Assembly: GCF_964355755.1 (NCBI RefSeq)
Contig: NC_092678.1
Span: forward strand, 25,896,365-25,960,364
Source of the DNA: Antedon mediterranea
Taxonomy: Eukaryota > Echinodermata > Crinoidea > Comatulida > Antedonidae
Reading direction: 5' to 3'
DNA length: 64,000 nucleotides
Positions 39,987-64,000 of this stretch are shown here, in pieces; the first letter of the stretch is position 1; each line of letters opens with the position of its first letter. The position numbers and the translations under genes were made by a program. The notes under the pieces were generated by a model. That model did no database searches. It was not told the origin of the DNA and saw nothing but the letters and a program-made list of their open reading frames with translations.

Positions 39987-39994
39987 TGACGTCA
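39987..39994. promoter_or_regulatory. CRE-type palindrome TGACGTCA upstream of the USP start codon
   Basis: A perfect cAMP-response-element consensus 44 bases before the ATG, in a short CpG-bearing stretch. It is a plausible CREB/ATF site, but position relative to the real transcription start is unknown. Confidence 0.5.
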
Positions 39995-40038
39995 AAATTC
40001 CCAGCATTCTTGGTGGTAGGTGGTACATTCGCTAAATC

Positions 40039-56330
<16,292 letters not shown>

Positions 56331-56509
56331 ACATTGTGTGTCTAAAACAACAAACTGAAATACAATTCAAAGATGTTTGCAGCAAGGATTTCACATGCAG
56401 GACAGTAGGCAGCTGTGACTTGTTGTAAAACAGATAATTTAATGCTGATTCCAATTACAAATGAAAGCTTTAGCTATAAGTAAATGTAGAGTGAATATTG
56501 TGTACAGCT

Positions 56510-56515
56510 AATAAA
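56510..56515 (+). terminator. USP polyadenylation signal
   Basis: AATAAA in gctaataaacatag downstream of the stop at 56330. Confidence 0.7.
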
Positions 56516-57022
56516 CATAGCATATACTGAACATATGAGTTTATGAAATCAATTTGGCTAAAATACATTTATATTACAATGGGTTATTAATTTCATATAA
56601 CATCCCTCCCCTGTAATGGAACAGTCCATATTTATGTACATTCCTATTTTAAACGTCCTCTTCAATTCATCTTCATGTATTTTATCAGAAATGATGGCGC
56701 AATAATACAAAGTCCTAAAAATACATATGAGATAACAATAAATCCAAAGCATGTGTTCATATATCCATGGTACTATCCCATTAAACATCAAATTTACTGA
56801 AATATATTTTAAGATAAATGGATGAAATGTATGATTGATAGAACAACTTGTTTTTGTTCATTGCTTTTGTTTGAAACAGTTTAGACAAATCAAAATTATT
56901 TTATTAAGTGAATACAATGAATTGTCTATTTAAGAATTCGCATAAAAAGTTATCAAGTTATATATCTGTATCATAAATGCATTATAGTTTTGCACATATA
57001 TATTTTACATTAGTATTGTATG

Positions 57023-57430
57023 ATTACCTTAATATTCACCTACAACAGCAAGACATGATACTGTATAGGTCCCATAGACTATTACCTTAATATTCACCTA
57101 CAACAGCAAGACATGATACTGTATAGGTCCCATAGACTATTACCTTAATATTCACCTACAACAGCAAGACATGATACTGTATAGGTCCCATAGACTATTA
57201 CCTTAATATTCACCTACAACAGCAAGACATGATACTGTATAGGTCCCATAGACTATTACCTTAATATTCACCTACAACAGCAAGACATGATACTGTATAG
57301 GTCCCATAGACTATTACCTTAATATTCACCTACAACAGCAAGACATGATACTGTATAGGTCCCATAGACTATTACCTTAATATTCACCTATACCAGCAAG
57401 ATATGATACTGTATAGGTCCCATAGACTAT
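57023..57430 (+). repeat. 58-bp minisatellite, about 7 copies
   Basis: Near-perfect units with attaccttaatattcaccta, caacagcaagacatgatact and gtataggtcccatagact. The last copy has drifted (cctataccagcaagatatg). Confidence 0.95.
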
Positions 57431-58276
57431 TTTATTTTGCAGTTGATTTCTTTATATTGTACAGGAGATATATAAGGATTTACTAGGTATAGCAGAAGGT
57501 AGTGATTCCAGGGCCTAATACACATACTGGTCCTTTCAGTTTTTATATTTTAAACATCAATAATATTTCATTACTAATTTAATATTGTATCTAACAATTC
57601 CATACATTTTAGTGAAAATAATGTGGAAACATGTGAAGTTAGGGGTGTGATATTCATTTTATTATTTGCAGACTTGCTTTCGAATCGAAGGAGTACAAGC
57701 TGCATACAATTTGGTTGTACTCTGAGAAATTATCGTCATACATCATATTTATAGCCCATGTATTGTTTAAAGGTCACTCCAACTTTGAGAGGGCATGTTT
57801 TTTTTTCCTTCAATCAATCTTTCCAATAGTTGTATGTACCCAACAAAACAGTATATTTATATTATTTGTGGTTTGCAAGGAAAGTACAGTAATTCAGTGT
57901 TAATTTTTAGTCAGAAATTGTTATATTTTGTGTAATTTATTCAAATGTAGTTTATAATTTATACAATAATTTAATAACAATTGGGTAAAATTGAAAATGC
58001 TTCACAAATAAAATTTAACAAATAAAGCTATAATTCTATCAGTTTAGCTGTTGTAAAATTGTTTAATTTTTTATGAAATTTGTAACTAATTTGTGTAGGT
58101 TACGGTAGTTAAATAATTTTATTCAGCTGATCCCTCTAGCCAACTTTACCATATGTTTCATACTTAAGCAGCAGAGAATCAACTTAAGTCATGCTGCTTT
58201 ATAATATTACTGGCCTATCATTTTATTGTAGTCAAGAAGTACAAAACATAATAAGAGACACAATATTTTACTAGAT

Positions 58277-58282
58277 TTTATT
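58277..58282 (-). terminator. PLD6 polyadenylation signal
   Basis: Minus-strand AATAAA about 90 bases after the PLD6 stop codon. Confidence 0.7.
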
Positions 58283-58370
58283 TAATACAAATTACTAAAC
58301 TGGAATGAATATAGGAAAGGTAAAACATTTTATATTTTGTACGATGAAGTCAGTTATTGTTGGCGTGTAT

Positions 58371-59201
58371 TCATAGATCAATGGTTTCTGTGGAATCTGG
58401 TTGAAGATAACGTTTATTTCCAAACTCATCTGTAAACATGACTGCATTACCAACTGGATTGAACAGCTCCCAAAGTTTCTCAAACTCCCCTTTATATGGA
58501 TGGACAATTAGTGGTTCGTTTGTGACCAACACATTCTCATTGTTGCCCAAGATGGCGTGCCGTGTCCAATTCAACGATCCATTTAAAAGTACGATACCAT
58601 CAATAATTATAAATTTATGATGCATCAAAAAGCTTGAAAGGTCTGTGCGTACATCAATTCCATTTTTACGTAGATTTCCAATGTGGTTGCCAGATAAGTT
58701 AATAGATTCATCATCTGTAATAACTCGAACGACAACTCCTTTCTTGTGCAATTCGATAAGTATATTTAAAATGACTTTATTCGATAAGGTATACACGCAT
58801 ACATCAATTGATTTCTTTGCTGATTGCACGTAACGTGTGAGTTTCACAAATGGCGATACTTTGTGACTAAATCGACAATTGCTGTTAGTGCATCCGCTTC
58901 CCCAGAAATGGTGTTTACACGGTTCATGGCTTTCTGGAAAGAAGTGCACTTCGTGAAAGATGTTCAGTTGTGAGCTTGGACGGGTGCCGTTATCTGAAAG
59001 TGTTGCATATTCAATAGCGGGCAGAGATAGTCTTCGGTGATTTCTTTGAAACATTCTTATGAAGTACTGGCAACAGTAAGTTCTTGCTTGTGACAAAGAA
59101 TCTCTGAAGGTTTGTGATTTACATCCCATATACAGCATGTACAACACCTCAGAAACCACACCAGCACTCAGGAAGGCAGTTGCCCATACTTTGAAACTCA
59201 T
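58371..59201 (-). CDS. PLD6: Mitochondrial phospholipase D / Zucchini endonuclease (PLD6)
   Basis: 276 residues from ATG 59201 (open reading continues three codons upstream without ATG). The family acts as a dimer on the outer mitochondrial membrane. It is described as the piRNA 5'-end endonuclease and as a cardiolipin hydrolase. N-terminal membrane anchor at about 4-25 (FLSAGVVSEVLYMLYM); a CCCH-type zinc region CKHHFWGSGCTNSNCRFSH at about 95-113; PLD core with SIDVCVYTLSN and VVVRVITDDESINLSG; and the single HKD motif HHKFIIIDG at about 191-199 followed by GSLNWT. One HKD per chain matches PLD6 (human 252 residues). Single coding exon. It converges with the USP gene, and a polyadenylation signal follows the stop. 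Confidence 0.93.
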   Translation of the reverse strand: MSFKVWATAFLSAGVVSEVLYMLYMGCKSQTFRDSLSQARTYCCQYFIRMFQRNHRRLSLPAIEYATLSDNGTRPSSQLNIFHEVHFFPESHEPCKHHFWGSGCTNSNCRFSHKVSPFVKLTRYVQSAKKSIDVCVYTLSNKVILNILIELHKKGVVVRVITDDESINLSGNHIGNLRKNGIDVRTDLSSFLMHHKFIIIDGIVLLNGSLNWTRHAILGNNENVLVTNEPLIVHPYKGEFEKLWELFNPVGNAVMFTDEFGNKRYLQPDSTETIDL

Positions 59202-59872
59202 GATTCTCAATTTTCTAATAATCTAGGCCTAGGCCTAGGCTATCAACTTGTCTTGACATATCTATAATATTCAACTTAATTATTGTGAATGTCAAACAGC
59301 TCCCATGCCAAATCACGACTGATAGTCTGAAATATACAGTTATTTGACAAGAAAAGAGAGTAGCCAACCAGGGGAGCCACACCAAAGCCGTGAACTTCCG
59401 TTTTTTTTTAATAAAAAGTTGTTGTTTTCGAGATTTTTCGTGGGGGGTCTGTATAACGCCCTCAAGCGTTTTCATGCTTCAGAAGAGAGCAGTGATTACT
59501 CTAATTGGGGAGAGGAGAGAGCTGAGATACGTATTCATTAATAAAGATAAAAACAAAATTTGAAGTAATAAAAGGTAAGTGAATACACCCTTATTTTAAA
59601 TCTCATTTCTATGATCTCAGTGTAGTAAGTAAGTAAGTAGGCCTAGGCTAAATATCTATCTATAATCGTACCGTATCTATCATCAGTCTCTTTTGTCTAG
59701 GCTCCCTCTAGCTGCTAACTAATAATACTTCTGGGCCTACTAGGCTAGGCCTAGGCCTAGGCCTAGTACCTATAGTATATAGGCCTAGCCTAGCTAGCCA
59801 GGAGGTAATAATAATGTAATGAAAGGAAGGTAAAGGGTGAGGTTCTACTGCCACTGGCGGTACTACTACGTA
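59202..59872. promoter_or_regulatory. PLD6 upstream region with ggcctag clusters
   Basis: Minus-strand leader and probable promoter of PLD6. Palindromic clusters aggcctaggcctaggct (59225-59241), gcctaggct near 59641, and ggctaggcctaggcctaggc with following ctagcctagctagc (59742-59800). An unplaced donor-like aag|gtaagtg at 59573 on the + strand could belong to a divergent transcript; this is a guess. Confidence 0.4.
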
Positions 59873-59880
59873 CGAGACTG

Positions 59881-61096
59881 GGCGCTAATGCAGTTTCGTA
59901 CCCACCCCTTAAAATTACTCCAAATGATTTCAATACTTCATCTAGCCTACTCACGAGTTGTCTACAGCATTCAGCAAGCATAAAATGGTAAAAGGTCGAT
60001 AATTTCTTATTTATAACTATTTTTAATCAATTAATAATTGAGCACCCTTCAGAAATCCATCGCCAGCTTAGCTTCGCGAAAATCATCGCTAGGCCTGCCG
60101 ATGAAAGTACGGAGGCCTCATAGGGCATCGATCTATAGAGGACGCTGTTATATGATCATATTATGGCGATAATAAAATATTTTTTACATGTTCCTCGTGT
60201 AACGGATTTTAAGTTTTTTTCATAAAGAAATATTTTGTGTTTAATTATGTTGAATTCTATTTATTTTGAATGTTGTGTGTTATTGTCTTGTCAAATTATA
60301 TTTTTTGTAAGGGTCCCTAATGATCAGCTTCGGCTGGATGGACCACCCTCATAAAATATTGTTGAAATAAATTAATGAATAGACATGAAATGATGTATTC
60401 AGTGTCAGCAGAAGTAAAATAAATTCTAGTAATTGATGGAAAACATTTTTATTATAATTATTGTATTACTGTACATTACATTTCAATAAATTATATCTTT
60501 CTGTTTTTTAATTCTTTTTATTCATTTCATTTATTTATTTGACCTACAAACCATAATGTAAAATAAACTAAAACAGAGGAAAATTGGTCAGTACTTATAT
60601 CTTCAAGAGTCAGCAGTTCCATATTTATCTTCTTTTCTGTGTGAAATTCTACTAGTAAAATGAAAGAACAAATTAAAAACATAACATAATTATGATGATA
60701 CCCACAATGATGAATACAGCAATTGTATAGTATTTCTTTTCTTTATTAAAAATACGAAACGCATGTCGGAAATAATGAAAATTATAATTATTTGGTGCGT
60801 GCTTTAAACGTTAGTAACTACGCCCTCTATAAAACGCAACTGTTTACTCTATAGAGTTAATGTCCTGTGAGGCCTCCGTACTTTTATCGGCAGGCCTAGC
60901 GATGATTTTCGCGAAGCTAAGCTGGCGATGTATTTCCGAAGGGTGCTCAGTATTAATTGATTAAAAATAGTTTTAAATAAAAAATTATCGATTTTTTACA
61001 ATTTTATGATTGCAGAATGTTGTAGACAACTCGTGAGTAGGTTGGATGAAGATTTTGAGTAATTTTAAGGGGTGGGTACGAAACTGCATTAGCGCC
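59881..61096. mobile_element. Non-autonomous DNA transposon with about 240-bp terminal inverted repeats
   Basis: The ends GGCGCTAATGCAGTTTCGTA and its complement are perfect inverted repeats. The pairing runs with small differences through about 240 bp (gtacccaccccttaaaatta, cacgagttgtctaca, cgccagcttagcttcgcgaa, gcctgccgat, gtacggaggcctca). An exact 8-bp target duplication CGAGACTG flanks it (59873-59880, 61097-61104). The interior (about 60150-60830) is AT-rich with no transposase. An 8-bp duplication fits hAT, P or Merlin-type transposition; family not resolved. Confidence 0.9.
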
Positions 61097-61191
61097 CGAG
61101 ACTGATGTAGGCCTAGATGGCCTAGGTCCAAACGCGCGGTCCTTTTAATAATAGCCTCTGGAAAAGGACTTGGGCAGAAGCTAGGGTGTCA

Positions 61192-63070
61192 GATGAAATC
61201 GGTCGTGCTTGAAATCGGTCGCGTTTGAAATTGGTCGCGATAAAATCAACTTCCGGTATTTTGTATGGCGCGCCGCTAGAGCTATACTTTTGATGATATC
61301 GGTCGCATTTGAAATCGGTCGCGTTTGAAATCAAACAATTACGTAAAAGAGAACAATTTATTTAAAAACAATAATTTTTACAATATAGCCCGTAAAGCCA
61401 GCGTATCCATTTTTATACTTATGCATACTGTGGCAGATATATCATATCCATGTCGTTAACAACATCCCTATTCGATCACCTTATTTTTATTTCGATCCGT
61501 TATGTAGGATAATATTAAGTGTATAATGATTATAGGTCTTTTGTTATTTAAACTTTGACCCTTGGCTTGTGTTATTTAATTAGTTGTTTTTTTTAAATTT
61601 TATTCATTGGACTTGGTAATGACTCCATGATGGAGTCGAAACATCGTTCTTTTTTTAAGCGTTGTTTTTCTATTACGTATTTATAATGATTATTGTTGAG
61701 GCAAATCACGTGTATATTTTTATTTCTAATGTTTAAAATAGTTTTTAGTAAAATGATCATTATATGCGGATGGTTAAAAGGCGAGTTACTGAAATAAACC
61801 CCCGAATAAGCCATATTGTGGAGATGCGCCTTCTATGATCGTGCAGCTGTTTCCCCTAACAATACGTTATTTTGCTGACGGGGTTTCCCCTTTTTTAAAA
61901 AACATGCACTTGTTAGTGTTAAATCATGGACAAAACACGTACGATCGTTGTCCATGGCGAGGTAAAGATGACGTCTATTACTAATAACCATACGTTTGAA
62001 ACGTCTATAGGCCTGTAGGCGTCCTGCATGTGTTTTTGTGAAACGATCCAATGAGCTATAGATGCTCGACGCGATTATGAGATTATGTTCATTCATTCTT
62101 TATTTAGCCTTTAAAATCGAAATACATTTAAAACATAGGTAACAAAATCAAGACACGTGGAAATCTAAGGAGGCAAGGATAAGCAAAAGCAATTAAAATC
62201 GCTGTAGCTCACAGGCTTGCTTATCCATAATAATTCCGAATAAAGCACTGTTTCTATAATTTGACAGTATGATTTATATATAATTTACGTATATACGTCG
62301 GCGATAGGTCTACTATAGATTTTAATTTGAATATCTTTTATTTCTTCATTTATTAATCATTTAATGTAAATAATTAAGTAAGTGCAACTCAGTGTCTCAC
62401 ATTCATACGCCGTTCGTAAATATCTAAATGTTTAAATATCAGTGCAGATTACCTCTTTGAGAATCGTGTCCACCTTTATTATCCATACATTATTATTCTC
62501 ACATAGTCTATCATTGTACATCATAGTCCTAATGTAGGCTGGTAGATTGATTTATAACGGCATATTATCTATATATTTTATTAATATCCTAAAACCATAC
62601 GTAATTGTTTGCATAATAAAAGACACGACATACGTATATTCTCTATATAATATATTAATTACAGTACATATAAATAGAGGAATTATTATATGCCTAATAT
62701 AACATTATGCCTAATATAATATTTAAACGTGTTTAGAAATGGCCATTGAAAAGACAGTCCTTCTCCGAGACCTGTGAAATACAAAAAAAAAATAATTTAA
62801 TGATTGATAATAAATATTTATTAACCAAGTACAGTACACATAAATAATCTAGTTCCTAAAAAATATAAATTAAATCTATATAAACGAAAAATGTATATCC
62901 CGCTCTAGCATCCAGCATCCCGCTCGATCCATACAAAATAGCGCGACCGATTTCACACGCGACCGATATCAAAAGTATAGCTCTAGCGGCGCGCCATACA
63001 AAATACCGGAAGTTGATTTTATCGCGACCGATTTCAGACGCGACCGATTTCAGACGCGACCGATTTCATC
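61192..63070. mobile_element. Second inverted-repeat element with iterated gaaatcggtcgcg ends
   Basis: Left end (61192-61340) and right end (about 62930-63070) are inverted copies. Each has two or three gaaatcggtcgcg units, then ataaaatcaacttccggtat, tttgtatggcgcgccgctag and agctatacttttgat, then further gaaatcggtcgc units. The ~1.6-kb interior has no clear ORF. No clean target duplication was found. It ends 170 bases upstream of the TMBIM4 ATG. Confidence 0.8.
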
Positions 63071-63240
63071 GTAAACTGAAGCTAGCTTACTACTAAACCA
63101 AACAAATTCTATTTTTACTCATTTATAGGCCTAACCAGCCATACATACATACAGAACAGAAAGGAGAAAATATTGAACTGAACCGTTTTTATATTCTTTA
63201 TTTTAGCTTTTTATATAATTCATTTTACTTCGTCGTAATC

Positions 63241-64000
63241 ATGGAAGTAATTGACATAGAAAGTGGTAAACAGTCTAGTATTGAAGATGACTTTAATTAT
63301 GGAAGTAATGTTGCAACAGCACACATTCAAGTTCGTATGGGTAAGTAAATATGACAATAGTTAACAAACTATAGTAAATAGTACTGTGACTATACTCAAA
63401 TCTGTATTCCTTCTAAATATAAATAGATCATGTTTTGTATGCTAGTCTACGAATAAATTTCAAATGTATCACTAGCAATTGTAGTGTAGATGGATCAAAC
63501 TCAAATGTTTAAACTTTGTAATTTAAATGGATCATAAATGTTTTATATGCTAATTATAAATTTCAAATTTATCTGTTGTAGGTTTTTTGCGTAAGGTGTA
63601 TGGAATTCTATCCTTACAGCTAATTGTTACCACCGTCACTGCAGCCTTGTTTATGTCATCATCCACCATAAAGGGTTATGTACAACAAAGGTACAATTTT
63701 TAATTTAGTTTCTTCAACTTATTTAAATAATATTAAGACATGGGCTTTTAAATAATTGGTACATGACAGAGATCATGGGTGTTGTGGAACCAGTGACTAT
63801 TACAATAACAGAATCAATACTGTGTAACAGTGTGAATAATGGTACATATTACATTAATGTTGTTTAGTTCTAGATATTTCATGTTTTCTATTATTAGTGT
63901 GTAGCTCCTTAATGTTTTATAAATGGTTTTTTTTTCAGTTCTGGATGTTTGATGTTAGCATGTATTCTTTCACTAGGCCTTATTGTAGCATTAATGGTTA
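63241..64000 (+). CDS. TMBIM4: TMBIM4 / Lifeguard-4 (Golgi anti-apoptotic protein), 5' part
   Basis: Bax-inhibitor-1 superfamily multi-pass membrane protein of the Golgi, implicated in calcium homeostasis and apoptosis resistance. Exons 63241-63340, 63582-63690 and 63939-64000 (cut by the window end), all in phase. The start MEVIDIESGKQSSIEDDFNY and then GSNVATAHIQVRMGFLRKVY closely follow vertebrate TMBIM4 (SSIEDDFNYGS, FLRKVY.ILSLQ). The first membrane segment is about LQLIVTTVTAALFM, and the second begins CLMLACILSLGLIVALMV. The transposon at 61192-63070 ends 170 bases upstream, so the promoter lies in the gap or in the element. Confidence 0.93.

Larger units (their letters stand above)
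37829..40038. other. Intergenic region between the MATH gene and the deubiquitinase
   Basis: Candidate polyadenylation signals: AATAAA at 38117-38122 and its duplicate near 38209. Contains a ~88-bp duplication (38105-38280: ctttcaaatacaataaaata..ccacattaagaagttacag), a duplicated gtcataacctgtaatgatga (38411 and 38491), and the 26-bp array at 38880. No gene seen. Confidence 0.6.
56331..58276. other. USP 3' UTR and intergenic region before convergent PLD6
   Basis: USP polyadenylation signal AATAAA at 56510-56515, 180 bases after the stop. Then a 58-bp minisatellite (57023-57430) and AT-rich sequence with no gene seen. Confidence 0.6.

Noticed and set aside
59344-59541. Plus-strand ORF as first exon of a divergent gene
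   Set aside because: A donor-like gtaagtg follows at 59574, but no acceptor or coding continuation could be tied to it.

Overview
The window is nuclear DNA of an animal. It is AT-rich, the genes have many introns with canonical GT..AG sites, the interstitial telomere motif is TTAGGG, and the gene set is metazoan. The GGCCTAGG-type motifs near gene starts, the many MITE and foldback elements and the divergence from vertebrate proteins suggest an invertebrate deuterostome, possibly an echinoderm or hemichordate. That placement is inference. Nothing looks bacterial.

Layout. (1) 188-23172, + strand: the 3' part of an L-type (Cav1) voltage-gated calcium channel alpha-1 gene, from repeat IV to a PDZ-ligand C-terminus. 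All 17 coding exons in view join in frame. One intron holds a full-length, apparently intact Gypsy-type LTR retrotransposon (9111-13769, - strand). Another holds a nested ORF (17516-18679) that looks like a LINE ORF1-type protein with five 17-residue repeats. (2) 27571-29862, +: HEMK1-type glutamine methyltransferase, 8 coding exons, with a uORF in the leader. (3) 31853-37828, +: an unrecognised large protein with a repetitive N-terminus, two TRAF/MATH-like domains and a C-terminal coiled coil. (4) 40039-56330, +: a USP4/11/15-type deubiquitinase, 20 coding exons. More than half of the gene is minisatellite. (5) 58371-59201, -: PLD6/Zucchini-type mitochondrial phospholipase D, single coding exon, convergent with the deubiquitinase. 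(6) 59881-63070: two DNA elements with long inverted repeats. (7) 63241-64000, +: first three exons of TMBIM4 (Lifeguard-4/GAAP).

The genes are ordinary, functionally unrelated housekeeping or signalling genes; there is no operon. The unusual material is in the introns. Tandem arrays of 26-82 bp units are very abundant, and several of them, or simple duplications, begin exactly at an exon's 5' splice site and copy the exon end together with the donor. In the unknown MATH gene, a duplication of 18 exon bases plus the whole intron has made what looks like an in-frame microexon. In the deubiquitinase, about 58 copies of an exon-end/donor unit follow the real donor, and a 38-bp array of about 100 units shows a higher-order repeat. 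Four insertions (LTR element, foldback, 1.18-kb element, SINE-like piece) sit inside tandem repeats.

Limits: exon calls come from splice signals, reading phase and remembered family similarity. No alignment, transcript data or folding program was available. Some copy numbers are estimates.
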